A stretch of DNA of 64,000 nt from Lytechinus pictus (lineage: Eukaryota; Echinodermata; Echinoidea; Temnopleuroida; Toxopneustidae): positions 20,343,501 through 20,407,500 of the forward strand of contig NC_087257.1 of NCBI RefSeq assembly GCF_037042905.1, written 5' to 3'. Below the pieces are notes generated by a model. It worked only from the letters and a program-made list of their open reading frames with translations. It made no database searches and was not told the origin of the DNA. Positions 32,101 to 42,388 of the stretch are shown one piece after another. A program made the position numbers and the translations under genes. Numbering within the stretch: the stretch's first letter is position 1; every line of letters starts with the position of its first letter.

Positions 32101-34411
32101 AATTTAGATGGAAGCACATCATCTTTTTTATAAACTTTTGTATTCGCATTTTTTAAATGAAACCATCTCACGTATATCTTCTATTGATTGACAAGTTAAG
32201 TATTTGGTGTTGTCAAACTCCTGTTTCAAGTTTGTGAGACTTTGACATTCTTCAGCTTGAAATAATGAGCATGCACAAGAATTATTTTACTTAATATAGG
32301 GACAGGAATACGTAAAATGTTAAAGAAAATCATTTATCCCTGCAGGCGAGCGAAGCGACCAGGTTTATTAGAAGCTACTTTGCATTTATAATGTATAGAT
32401 TCAGTGCCTGTTGCACAATCTGGCAGAACTTATGTGACACTTTGAAAAAAAAAGTGGTTTCAATTATTTATCATCTGTAGTTGATTTTTATTATTGATGA
32501 AATTCAACCACTAAGCTCAATAAATCTTGAATACTGAACTTAAATATAAATTTGCTCTGTAATGAGAATGTATCTTAATTATTTATAAATTGACCGTTTC
32601 AGCCTGTGCCCCTGGCATATATTTCCATGTATATAGCGATACATTTTTGTTTATTAGGTATCACTTTTTAAGACAAGGTGGTTCACGAACCACGAATCTC
32701 GCCATCAATAAAATATGCAATATGATATTTTGACCCCGAGATGACCTTTAACCTTATCATCCTAAAAAAAAACGCGTGGTAATACCCAAAGATCATTTGT
32801 ACCGAGTATAAACACAATTGATGCACATATAAATAAATAAGAGCAAGTTGAATAAACAAGATGGACATGACCTCATATCAGTTGACATTTTGACCCCTAG
32901 ATGACCTTTGACCCCACCTTCTTAATTAGCACGTACGTGGTTTATACTACCCAAGGATCATTGTAACCAAGTGTAATCAAAATTTGTGCAGAAACAAAGA
33001 AATGACAGCAATTTGAACAAGAGCTTTAAAAAAAATATGAACATGTCCTCATATCTTTTAGGATTTTGACCCCAAGATGACATTTGACCTTATTGTTCTC
33101 ATAACGTCACATGTGGTATTGCCCAAGAATCATGTCTTGAATATAAACATAATTGATGCGAGAATAAAGAAATGAGAGCAAGTTGAACTTAACATTTTCG
33201 AACAGACCAACGAAATAACAGACCAATAGGAAATGTGATTATGTCTCTGCCGAACTTCAAACGAAATAACAGACCAACAGGAAATGTGATTATGTCTCTG
33301 CCGAACTTCAATCAGGCTAGACAAAAGAAAGTGTACCCTGAATGTTCTTTCCGCGATCGAATCGTTTCCGAAATGGAATATCACATGAATAATCCATAAT
33401 ATATAAAAGCTTATACAGATAATAATCAATGTTAGGTTTCAGTGGATGAAATAACTGTCACTTCCTCAACAATATGAATGAAAGACGCTGTCATTGCTCA
33501 GCTTCGATTCGGAAAAATAATTACAGCAATATCGAAATCGCCTCGGAAATTATAGTTGGGTGTTTGTCCCATCACTGTCACCGATGGCAATTACTTACCT
33601 GCCTGATGTGGTATAATCTTTACCACTTCTTCATAGGCTTTGACAACACTGTCATGATCAGTGACATCTAGGAGTAAGGTCTTGACCCTCCCGGATGTGA
33701 CGTCATCAAGGTCTCTTCGACCTTTGTCGGTCAGACAGGCTGCGATGACATGAACACCTTTGGTATCAAGCTGCTTAGCAAGTTTGTTACCGAATCCAGT
33801 GTCGCATCCAGTAATGAACACATACCTGGCAAGAAACGTCATACTTGCATTAATGGCACAAAATATCACGAAATAGAAGAACTATGTGTTAATGGATTGC
33901 CTTGGAGTAAAATAGGATTAAAAAACTGTTTAATGTTCACTCTCAAATTCGCTTATGTGCATTAGCAGGGTTCTGAACAACTCGCACATAAAATGATAGA
34001 TGTTATTAACATAAAACGGGTCTTAACCCCCCCCCCCCCCCGAAAAAAAAATGTTGGCAAAAAAGTGATGATCGAAAGATAAATCAACGTTAAAACGAGC
34101 AAAAGTGAAATCGTTGTATATCTGGAAGTGCTCTAAAAAGCAAGATCATCGCTCACTATTGTTCAAGGTGACGAGACGAAGATGTGCACGCTTTACCTTT
34201 CCTTATATAGATTCGCTTCGGATAGCTCCATCCGGCTTAACTAGAAAATGATAGTTTCCCAATCACCTATACCAATGGCGACCCTTAACTTATTTCAAAA
34301 TACTCACTTGTCCGTTATTGTCTCTATGTAAGGTCTCCTTAACCAGAATTCAATGATTCTTGCAATCACGATCGTCACTAAGACACCAGTCACCGTCAGT
34401 ATCAAACACAT
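28964..34411 (-). CDS. Short-chain dehydrogenase/reductase, retinol / 17-beta-hydroxysteroid dehydrogenase-like (SDR9C), five exons
   Basis: The five exons (34411-34308, 33825-33599, 31527-31269, 30158-29989, 29154-28964) join without a phase conflict: 951 bases, 316 residues, the normal length for this family. An N-terminal hydrophobic anchor (residues about 3-22) precedes a Rossmann fold with the cofactor motif TGCDTGFG (40-47), LLLDVTD (85-91), NNAG (117-120), N143, catalytic S170 and Y182-CES-K186, and EPGVFSTH (213-220). In the family these enzymes are ER-membrane NAD(P)-dependent oxidoreductases of retinoids or steroids. That this one uses a retinoid or steroid is inference; it could also be closer to 3-hydroxybutyrate dehydrogenase-like members. 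The C-terminal segment with YAAGWDAKLLWVPLSYCPTW is typical of the RDH/HSD17B6 group. Intron 2 holds repeated DR1-like nuclear receptor sites. No disabling mutation is seen. Confidence 0.9.
29680..29910 (+). mobile_element. Palindromic MITE, GTCGAAAATTGG family, copy 3 (in SDR intron 4)
   Basis: GTCGAAAATTGGTGGACC near 29,721 is complementary to GGTTCACCAATTATCGAC near 29,829. The segments AAGCAGTCTCGTCC and GGACGAAACTGCTGTTT are likewise inverted. The right border TCATGAAAGGCATTTGACAA pairs with the left border of copy 4 when inverted. Non-coding. Confidence 0.75.
29989..30158 (-). CDS. SDR gene exon 4
   Basis: Acceptor CATTTCAG|G, then RERKHFGDRFRVSIIEPG; donor AAAT|GTAAGA in phase 1. Without this splice the frame runs into a stop five codons later. 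Confidence 0.9.
31269..31527 (-). CDS. SDR gene exon 3 (catalytic exon)
   Basis: Acceptor TTTTTTAG|CC, then LWGVVNNAG; carries the SCAG serine and YCESK active-site tyrosine and lysine. Donor TTAG|GTATGT in phase 2. Confidence 0.92.
32690..33190. repeat. Degenerate tandem repeat carrying three DR1-like sites (SDR intron 2)
   Basis: Three units of about 160-176 bp each contain TTTTGACCCCNAGATGACCTTTGACC, then GTGGTATTACCCAAGGATCA, ATAAACACAATTGATGC and AATAAAGAAATGAGAGCAAG. The TGACCTTTGACC core lies at 32742-32753 (TTTAACC variant), 32902-32913 (exact) and 33078-33089 (CATTTGACC variant). On the minus strand the exact copy reads GGTCAAAGGTCA, a consensus DR1 element bound by HNF4 and RXR heterodimers. 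Function is unproven; the repeat is a dispersed family that carries the site by descent. Confidence 0.7.
33210..33311. repeat. Tandem duplication, 51-bp unit
   Basis: The unit CGAAATAACAGACCAAYAGG, then AAATGTGATTATGTCTCTGC, then CGAACTTCA occurs twice in direct succession with one or two differences. Recent local duplication within SDR intron 2. Confidence 0.9.
33599..33825 (-). CDS. SDR gene exon 2 (cofactor-binding half)
   Basis: Acceptor TTGCCAG|G, then YVFITGCDTGFGNKLAKQLD, the nucleotide-binding glycine motif; the donor GCAG|GTAAGT leaves phase 1. Confidence 0.92.
34308..34411 (-). CDS. SDR gene exon 1
   Basis: The ATG at 34411-34409 begins MCLILTVTGVLVTIVIARII, a membrane anchor, followed by basic LRRPY. 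The exon ends GACAA|GTGAGT in phase 2, matching exon 2. Confidence 0.85.
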
Positions 34412-34749
34412 TTTGTATGTTTACAGAACCTGAAAGACAAATCATAACAATGTATGATCTCCATGAGATGCGCAATTAGGTAAACTGTCAATTTCGCCCG
34501 CTGCTTCGTCTATCACATGGTCTATTCCTTGTTCACCTACAACCAGTTCATATCCTAACCATTACCAATTTACCATAGATAATTTCCTCTAATCATGCTA
34601 GTCTACACGGTTAGATGAACTGTTTATGAACCACCTCGTCCTATAAGTTTTGGAAATAAAGATGTGATATTCCGGAGACCAATTACACTGGGTTGGTTAG
34701 ACCAAGTGTAGCGTATATGAGACCACAATTAGATCAAATGTGTGGTGTT
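34412..34749. other. 5' flank of the SDR gene
   Basis: No further upstream coding exon is recognised. The start codon at 34411 lies 18 bases below the CTGAAAGAC stretch (minus strand CTTTCAG), so the 5' UTR may be spliced with an acceptor just ahead of the ATG. No TATA box is evident. Confidence 0.35.
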
Positions 34750-34919
34750 CTGGGGACTGTCATGAAAGTTGTCAGCACTAACAAGTTGTCTTTCTCCGCC
34801 ATATACCATAGTAACAGTCAGAGGCCAGTGCTTCTCGGCCAATCAAAAGCAAGGATTTCACCAAAATAGTCAGCACTGACGATTTAGTCAGTGCTGACAA
34901 CTTTCATGAAACACCCACC
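34750..34919. mobile_element. MITE with CATGAAAGTTGTCAGCACT ends
   Basis: CATGAAAGTTGTCAGCACTA at 34761-34780 is complementary to AGTGCTGACAACTTTCATG at 34890-34908. The interior GGCCAGTGCTTCTCGGCCAA and TAGTCAGCACTGAC form smaller hairpins. Non-coding, ~170 bp. Confidence 0.85.
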
Positions 34920-35039
34920 AGATAATCAAAACTAGGTTTAACCCTAGTCTAAACTACAATTTTAAACCACACTTCATTTAAAACCGTTCCACAGCTCCTG
35001 CAAGTTATCCTAAACTTACTTTCTTGAAAGATTGTGATT

Positions 35040-35175
35040 ATTTTATAAAACCAATTCGTCTATGCTATAATCTAATTGATACATGTTTATGTACTCTATG
35101 TATATTTCTTTTGATTAGAATGAGATGTTTTAGTTTTGAATGAATAAACTTGAACTTGAACATTGAAGAGAATAT
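35040..35175 (+). repeat. Non-LTR retrotransposon-like 3' tail
   Basis: Ends GAATGAATAAACTTGAACTT followed by GAACATTG, the short-repeat A-rich tail style common at 3' ends of LINE-type elements in invertebrates. No reverse transcriptase is encoded; a truncated copy or a SINE tail is possible. Confidence 0.3.
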
Positions 35176-35358
35176 AGTGAATTTATAAAAAGGCAGGGAA
35201 AGGTAACTTCCAAAAAGCATATAGGAGAGATGCAAAAACAATAAACAAGAAAAAACAATATATAAAAAAGACAGGGCAAGTTGTACACATTTAGTGAATC
35301 CTTCAAGTAGGCCTCTACATGTAATTCGTCATCCTGTCATCCTAAACTCAGTGCCCTG

Positions 35359-35699
35359 GCCCCTGGGAGCGATTTTCTTTTTACAGGTACTCTTGTTTAA
35401 ATTTGAGAAGCAAAAAAAAATTGACATTACGCTAGAAAATAAAAATGATTTTCCAGGAAAATTTTGAAAAGCACGAAAAAGGTTTAACAAATAGAATAAG
35501 GTGATTTTTGTCAAGGGATAAAATTGAAAAGCAAAGCAAAAAAGGGGGGTCCGCTACAAAAAATATAGGTGATTTTGATATAAAATTTATGCTATTTACC
35601 ATACATACCACATTCCCATGTGGTGTTGCCTATCATGAATAATACACGCAGCATCACTCTGGGGGTGCTTTAGCACCTCCAGCACCACTTCCCAGGACC
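35359..35699 (+). mobile_element. MITE with GGCCCTGGGA-type ends, copy 2
   Basis: Starts GCCCCTGGGAGCGATTTTC and ends CACTTCCCAGGACC. Contains ATAATACACGCAGCATCACT and a GGTGCTTTAGCACC hairpin, as in 14,118-14,386. The interior has A-rich GAAAAGCAAARC words. Non-coding. Confidence 0.75.
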
Positions 35700-36608
35700 A
35701 TATGCCTAAACTGAAACTTTGCACTAAACTAGCTAGGCAAATCCCTCACTAATGTAAGGACATATGGTCACTCAACTCAGTCCTCATTGTTTTCCCATAC
35801 ATATTTCTGCGTTTAATGTAATTTTTATGGTTTATTGCTTTTTATTTTCAAATCGAGCTATAACAGACAGTACAACTAGCTCAATACGGCCTGAAGTAAT
35901 TGAACTTTTTCACATACAGGTAGCATCATTCTAACAATTACAAGAAACTGAATAAATCCAGACAATTAGTTCGCAAGGCAGAATGGCTACTCTGAAAAGC
36001 ATTTCTAAGCTTACGGTAAAAGGGCCACGAATTATATGCAGTTGATATAGAAATAGAAATTAATTTACTGAATTGTACAAAATACACAAATTTACACACA
36101 ATCATATACACTGCAAAAGCCCTGGTGTTAACTTAAAGAGAAATTCCAGTATTTGCAGTAAACACTGATTTCATGAGAAAGTCTGTAAAACAAGGCTTAA
36201 TTGTCAGTATATCATCGAGGATCTAGATCTGGTACAGTTCCATAAACTGAACTTCTTGAAATCTTGAAATCTACGCTGAAAAATGTTCAGACTGAAGATC
36301 TCCAACACAGATAAGCGCACGTGGGACAGTGTATAATTATTGCTTTGAATGTCGTGCCCGACGCTCTACCCGAATCCTGTGCTTATTTGCTGATTTCTCA
36401 GCAATTACACAATTTCTTCCAGAATCATTTGGCACATACGTTTTATTAATACAAACAGACACTTTGGTGGTCATTTCATTGGATTCTGTACGAACTCATT
36501 TTGATATCGTTACCAAAACTAGCATTTACTTTTAACACCAGCCTGGTATGGTATCTATATCGGTCCGCACCAGAGAGGTGTTGAAACAGCACCGGTTTGG
36601 CGTTTAGC

Positions 36609-36894
36609 CACTGGCGGATCCAGGGTGAGGGGTGGGGGGTAAAGCCGGCCCGTGCCCGCCCCCCCCCCCCTTTGAGAGGCAAAATTAAAAATATTTAATG
36701 TAAGAATGCCGAAAAACCGAAGTGTGCCCCCCCCCCCTTTTTAAAGGTGAAGACTTTTTTGTGCTTAATTGTCAAACTTTTTCGTGGACAATATGTCCTT
36801 AATTTCTGGTTACAAAACTTTTTTTGCTTTTCAAATCCCCCCAAGTAAATATAAGTGCCCCCACCCCTTTTGGAAAATCATGGATCCGCCCCTG
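36609..36894. mobile_element. hAT-like MITE with GGCGGATCC ends
   Basis: CACTGGCGGATCCAGG at 36609-36624 and TGGATCCGCCCCTG at 36881-36894 are inverted ends. The flanks CGTTTAGC (36601-36608) and CGTTAGGC (36895-36902) agree at six of eight positions, consistent with a mutated 8-bp target duplication as left by hAT transposases. The interior has C-tracts. Non-coding. Confidence 0.65.
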
Positions 36895-36925
36895 CGTTAG
36901 GCTAACACCAATTTGGCATTTAATA

Positions 36926-37056
36926 CCTTGGTCACATTTGATCTACGGCGGCCGTACGGCGAGTCGAAAACAGCCGTTTTATTAATTATTAACAAAATGT
37001 TAAAACGGCTGTTTTCGACTCGCCGTACGGCCGCCGTAGAACAAATGTGACCAAGG
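36926..37056. mobile_element. Tc1/mariner-like hairpin MITE (CTACGGCGGCCGTACGGCGA)
   Basis: The arms are near-perfect over more than 50 bp: CCTTGGTCACATTTG, CTACGGCGGCCGTACGGCGA, GTCGAAAACAGCCGTTTTA against their complements, around a short AT loop (about 36,983-37,000). TA dinucleotides flank both ends (36924-36925, 37057-37058), the target duplication typical of Tc1/mariner. A decayed relative is at 49,312-49,416. A transcript would fold into a long hairpin. Confidence 0.85.
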
Positions 37057-37121
37057 TATAAGCAACACACATTAGTGTTCAACCAATATCGGTTTGATTC
37101 TTAACTCATGTTGTTGCAGTG

Positions 37122-38770
37122 CTAATTCTAATCAGTAGATAGTATTGTCAATAAAGCAATAGATAAAAAACAAGATCGAAATACTTACAAGAAATCGATT
37201 AACTATAAATGACCAGCAAGTACTGATATCATTGTGTGACCCAAAACTCGTACAAGGACACGTCGCCTATGGTCCGGTAACTCAATTGCGATCACCAATA
37301 TCAAACGAGGATTATAATAAGCTAGTATCGCGTATATTATATGAGTAAAGCGACAATTACAAGCCGAGTGTAGTTTTACTATAGATTTTCCATATGTGTG
37401 CTACACGGTGCCTAGGTCAAATCGGTATTTGATGTTCACAATAAGTTTTTGTTGGAGATCAGTGAACTCAGAAACACCGTGCATACAGAGGTCGTCTTCA
37501 TTTCCATGTACGGCTTACTATAGCGTGGTTGGAACTCATTTGGGACCTTTCGCAATCCTCACGAACGCTAATATTAGGGTCTCCTAACACAAAAGTTAAC
37601 GCTTAATCATACACTTGATTTTTAAGATTGATTGTGCATTATAGTCATTAGAATCAAACGTAGAAAACTGCTCTACAATCAATGCTAAGCTTTGTGTTAC
37701 AGGGAGGTTACAGGCCCGACAGATCTGCTTTTCGTGTGCAAAATCCTTTTCCGCGACACCCACCATACATGCATGTATATTACGACTGATGGCTGGAGAT
37801 ATTCGAAATGCAGGACCTAAAATAGATTATGACATGGATAAGAAAGTGGTTTTTCAAACAAATTGAGTCCATATTGAGTGAGGAAAAACTTACTGAATGA
37901 AGGCTTAGATATAGATCATTACAGTCCATCGAATCGATATTACATTTAATGTAGATTATTGGTGGATCACTGGCAATTTATTTCATGGGTCAGATCAACC
38001 TCTCCAGCGGAAAATTTCGCACGCGTTGATAATGTGCACAGCATAATGCAATACGTTTGAACTCGTTTCTTTTGTTTCCTTTGTTTACTCCTTCTACACA
38101 AAAGATATGCCTCTCGCACACGATGTAATGGGCATTATGTTTTACTTTCGCCAGAAATGGGGGATAAGATTCAAATTCCGGGGGGACAACTTCCATTGAT
38201 GAAAGGATACCAGGCACGACCATGAAGTTTCGAAAAGTACCCTAAACAAGGGAAGCAATTCTTTTCCAGATTATGAAAATGCATCTCTTAACAAGTATTT
38301 GACTTGTGAAACCCTACAAGTATTGGATATATATCCCCCTTTTCAGCATTTTAAACATCGTTTTCACACCCTTAATACGTTACATAGGCCTATACATAAC
38401 GTACCTGCCCACTCTGTCCCCTTTTACGCGTGGTCGCTCCTGGTATCCACTAATCAATGGAAGTGGGCCCCCCGGGCGGCCTCTCGAGCTCTAGGAGGAG
38501 TCAAATGTGGCTTTGGAAAGTCGTCCTCAATCGGATATATCGCTGTTACCATAGTAGCAACCAGAATTTTGCACACGAAACGCATATTGAATGTTTCCGT
38601 CGCAGATGCGAAACGAATAAAAAAATCTCATGTCACACAATTTGCATTGCAGGATAGAGTTTTACGACCACGATGACGGGCCCAAAAAGTCTCTTCCAAA
38701 ATCAACTACCGTCGTAAATAAGCGTGCGCGTCCTCAAACGAAAGGTCGGGATTCTCTATATAGGGGCACG
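37122..38770. other. Non-genic stretch
   Basis: No gene supported. A 77-codon minus-strand frame at 37,990-38,223 and a 125-codon plus-strand frame at 38,299-38,676 have no recognisable domain and no consistent splice context. GC-rich sequence with CCCCCCGGGCGGCC near 38,466 is present. Confidence 0.35.
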
Positions 38771-40239
38771 GCTGCACGGGGCAGATCCGCCTCTCGCCAA
38801 TTGGGGCGGCCAACCCGGCCGCCCCCCCCCCCCCTGCATATGGATCCGCGATCCGCCTCGCTCGGGGCCTAGCTCTGTCGCAAGCTAACCAGATTTCGTT
38901 TATGTTGGAGATCAGCAAGGGCGTAACAGGGGTCGGTGGCCAGGGGGGAGGGGGGCAAGAGCCAAAAATTTCCCGGTTATATCATGGAACAGGCAATGGC
39001 GTCATAAGACAAACTTTTTGAAGGGGCGATATGGTGCATCGGGCAAAAAAAATGACACTTTTATTGCAAAAAACAAATTTTGTGATAGAATTTGACATAA
39101 TGTTAAAAAAGATGATATCATGATATTTCACCATCCTCTCTTTCCCCTTTTCTCTCTTTTTTGTACGCCACGGTGAACAGGATTTTTGTTATGATTGTGA
39201 GCATCAGGGCGAAGCTCTATATGCTCGAGGGTGCCGAGTATGGCGCTTGTGGCAAGAAGTAGCTTAATATAATCCAGAGCGAGCGAAGCGAGCGAGATAA
39301 AAAAAAATCACCTTTTCATGAGAATCTATTTAAACATGAAGATAGATTTTGACGGGATATTCAGAAAAATATAATACACTTTCCTTTGCTTTTTATCCTC
39401 CTTTTATTGGGGGGGGGGTGGTTGTACAACTTTTTGGTGCCATGGTCCAAACTCATCCATACAACATTGCTTTATGGGTGGGGTCCGGGGCGAAGCCCTG
39501 GAACCTCTTGATATTAAAGCCATTTTAAACCTTACAGATGGCCACTAATTTTAATCAAATTGCGTGTATATTTACATAGCTTTCACACAGCACATAAATT
39601 CGATGCAGTTGTGTATCGTAATCATCCAAAATATTTTGAGGGGCACACCATAGCAAATGTGGAAAAATTTGTAAAAAGTCGCCAGCGAGTAAAGCGAGCC
39701 AGAAAGAAAAATGGCCTGTTAAAATGAAATTATAATTATGTGATCAAGTTTTACATCATAGCAAATATGTCATTTTTTTTTCATTCATCTCATTTCGCTG
39801 CCTCCTTTATTTTCTTTCATTTTCCCTTGGCTGTGGAACCACCCCCGTACGCCACTGCTTCAACGCAAAGCTTGCTACACGAAGGGTCCATATAGGGGCC
39901 GTTATTGAGTCCTTTAAATGTTACAGCTATATGAAGAGCCCCCACTGCACGGGGTCTTGACTCTTGGACAGAGCCCCCACGGTAGCTTTCGAGATTTAGC
40001 AAGTTTATGATAGACTTTCATACGACATTAGCTATATACCATCATGGACCTACTGGCAAATACCATCAATTTTTCTTCCCGCTCGTTATCTTCAATCCTC
40101 GGCAGCCCAATAATGTTATCTTGTCCCTTTTCTTTATTTTCCAATTTAGATTTTGGCTCATTTCATTCTGCCTTTATTTTCCGCTTTTGTAATTTCCCTG
40201 GCTTATCATGCTAATGTATTTGTATATCGGAAAGAATTG
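38771..40239. repeat. Remnants of G/C-tract-ended elements
   Basis: GCAGATCCGCCTCTCGCCAA near 38,781 with GATCCGCGATCCGCC near 38,843, GGGCGTAACAGGGG near 38,929, TACGCCACGGTGAAC near 39,165, CGAGCGAAGCGAGCGAG near 39,280, AGCGAGTAAAGCGAGCC near 39,683 and CCCGTACGCCACTG near 39,846 are terminal and internal words of the hAT-like families in this window. They are interleaved and decayed, so I do not define single elements. No ORF of note. Confidence 0.45.
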
Positions 40240-40687
40240 CCCGGGGGGGGCAGTCAAATATATTGCTGTAAACACGCGTGACCAAAAAAATGCGTTTAAA
40301 GGGGTGTTTTTTCAGTTTTGGACGCGGTCCGCGCGTGGACTCGTAAAGGGTATCAAAAACACCGATTTTCAAGAAGAAGGGTGGTTTTGAAAGACTGGTC
40401 AATGGTCAATCGCGGGATCAAACATATTTAGGGTATGTTTTTTCCCCAAAGCTTTTTTTTTAAGACTAGCCAAACGTGTTTAGGGTATATGTTTTCCCCC
40501 AAGCTTTTTCCCCGAGGTCATTTTTGGTGACAACTTGTTTAGGGGCCAAAAATGGGTAAATAGAGCCCGCGAAAAACTTGTTTAGGGGGTTATATTGCAC
40601 ACAGAGAAAAACTCGTTTAGGGGGTGTTTGGAAATTCCTTGGTCACGCGTGTGTACAGCAATATATTTGACTGCCCCCCCCCCCGGG
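40240..40687. mobile_element. hAT-like MITE with 8-bp target duplication AAGAATTG
   Basis: The ends are inverted over about 45 bp: CCCGGGGGGGGCAGTCAAAT, ATATTGCTGTAAACACGCGT, GACCAA on the left against GGTCACGCGTGTGTACAGCA, ATATATTTGACTGCC and a C-tract with CCCGGG on the right. AAGAATTG is present on both sides (40232-40239 and 40688-40695). The interior repeats ACTCGTTTAGGG / GTGTTTAGGGTATRTKTTTTCCCC words. Length 448 bp, non-coding. Confidence 0.88.
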
Positions 40688-40848
40688 AAGAATTGTTCTT
40701 TCTCATTTGTTCTTCTTTCCTTCCTTTCCCGTTGTCTTTCCGTTTTCCCTTCTTTTTCCCCCTGCCCCCCCCCCTCGCCTGTTACGCCACTGGAGATTAG
40801 TGACTCATTCAGAAGAGAGAGGACAATAGAGCTATATGCCGTGCATAG

Positions 40849-42208
40849 CAGTGGCGTAGCTAGGATTTTTTCCTGGGGGGGCACTGGGGGGTCCTTGCAT
40901 TTTCAGGGGGGCACCATTTTTTCCGTTGTGTGTGTATGTGTCACAAGGGCGGATCCGACTTTCGCCAATAGGGGACGGGGCCCGAAATTATCTTCACCTA
41001 TATTTCCCCCGATCAGTCACTTCTTAGTTTTATTCTTATAAAACAACATAAACAATCTCATAAACCTTATAAAAAGCGCGAGCGATTTTTTGGTTACTTG
41101 CATGTATTTTGTCCTGAAAATTTAATATTCTGGGCAATGTTATGTGTGATCCTGAACAAGATTCGTATGTAACTAGATGGTTACTGCGAACGCCAAGCGC
41201 GAGAAGAAATTTTTATTAACTGTTCTATAGCATTATCGAAAAGGGACCTGTTTTAGGACTGCTTACAGTTACCCACGAAGACGGTATATATTTCAATAAT
41301 GCGATCGCGAAGCGCGAGCAAATTTTTTTGACATTCCGACCTAAAAATGGTCATTCTAAGCACTTTTTGTATTAATAAATGGGATAGGTATGTAACTAAA
41401 CAATTGATGCGAGCGCGAAGCGCGAGAGGAAGAAAATTGAGATTTTAGACCTAAAAGCGGGACACTCTATTCATATTTTGTAAATCATAAATAGGATATA
41501 GTTAATTGGGTAACATTAATAATGCGATCGTGAAGCGTGAGCAGACAAGTATTGATATTCTGATGTGAAACTGGATAATTTAAGCACATTTAATATAAAG
41601 AACATGCAGGCTATCGCGCATGTTTTAGATTTAGACCTAGAATCTGGGCAGTCTGAATATATTTGTGTAATGGAACATTATGGAATACACGTAGACAATA
41701 GGAACTTGGCAAATCAAACAATTTGACCACGCAGCGTGAGCTTAAAAATGCAGATATGTAGACTATACAAGGGACATTTTACAGCTAGAGCTCTTAAATT
41801 TGTTAATGAAAAAAAGTTGATGAAAGCTCGATGTCCGAGCTAAAATATATTTTGTATAATGACTTCAAAACTTGCTCCATATCAGCCTATTGAACAAGAT
41901 ATGAATCTCATCGAACAGGCAATTCTGGCGCGAAGCGCAAGCAAAAGTTTTATATAGTAACATGAAAGATTTTTATTTTTTTTGCAAGTCTTCCCTTCAC
42001 ATTATTTCATTCACTCGTCTTCCTCTTCTTATTTTCCTCTTCTTTTTTTTCTTCTGTCTTTCTTCTTCTTTTCCTTTTTTCTTTTCTTCTTTCTCCCTTT
42101 TTCTTTTTGCTCTGCCAATTTTTTTCATGGGGGGCACCTGGGGGGCACACCAAATCTCAGGGGTGGGCACGTGCCCCCCCCCCCCGGCCCCCCGTAGCTA
42201 CGCCACTT
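40849..42208. mobile_element. hAT-like element (1.36 kb) with internal ~112-bp satellite and 8-bp target duplication GTGCATAG
   Basis: The ends CAGTGGCGTAGCTA (40849-40862) and TAGCTACGCCACTT (42195-42208) are inverted, differing only at the outermost base. GTGCATAG flanks both sides (40841-40848, 42209-42216). The interior consists of a degenerate tandem array in which GCGATCGCGAAGCGCGAGC-like words recur near 41,078, 41,193, 41,302, 41,412, 41,525, 41,730 and 41,930, mostly 110 bp apart, followed by a T/C-rich tract (42,030-42,115). No transposase. It sits 180 bp upstream of the GHDC-like start codon and may contribute to that gene's 5' region. Confidence 0.88.
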
Positions 42209-42216
42209 GTGCATAG

Positions 42217-42388
42217 AGAGGGCTAGGCCCTGGATCCGCTATGCAAGCCTTGCCGCAAATTAACCATATTTCGCCACAGACAGTATAGTAGGTCGATCAA
42301 GTCCATTGTGCGGTGAATAATTCACACACAGTATCAGTTGCGTTGTAGCACGGCGCCTAGACATAATACAGTAACCGTTTCACCTATC
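42217..42388 (+). promoter_or_regulatory. 5' region of the GHDC-like gene
   Basis: Only about 170 bp separates the hAT-like element from the start codon at 42389. No TATA box is visible. GTTGCGTTGTAGCACGGCGC near 42,338 is CpG-rich. The transcription start must lie in this gap, inside the transposon, or in a further upstream exon. Confidence 0.3.

Larger units (their letters stand above)
36109..37121. mobile_element. Foldback element iterating GGTGTTAA / ACACCAGCCTGGT, with two nested insertions
   Basis: The left end CACTGCAAAAGCCCTGGTGT and the right end CATGTTGTTGCAGTG are inverted repeats. Words TTAACACCAGCCTGGTA, TATCGGTCCRCACCAGAGAG and GGTGTTGAAACARCACCGG near 36,530-36,605 are shared with the element at 54,933-55,158. 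Two other elements, 36,609-36,894 and 36,926-37,056, interrupt it, giving three insertion layers. No ORF. Confidence 0.6.

Noticed and set aside
37990-38223. 77-codon minus-strand frame (MVVPGILSSMEVVPPEFESY start)
   Set aside because: Composition is somewhat protein-like, but no family is recognised and no exon borders fit; too weak to annotate.
38299-38676. 125-codon plus-strand frame
   Set aside because: No domain, no splice context, overlapped by other frames in GC-rich sequence.
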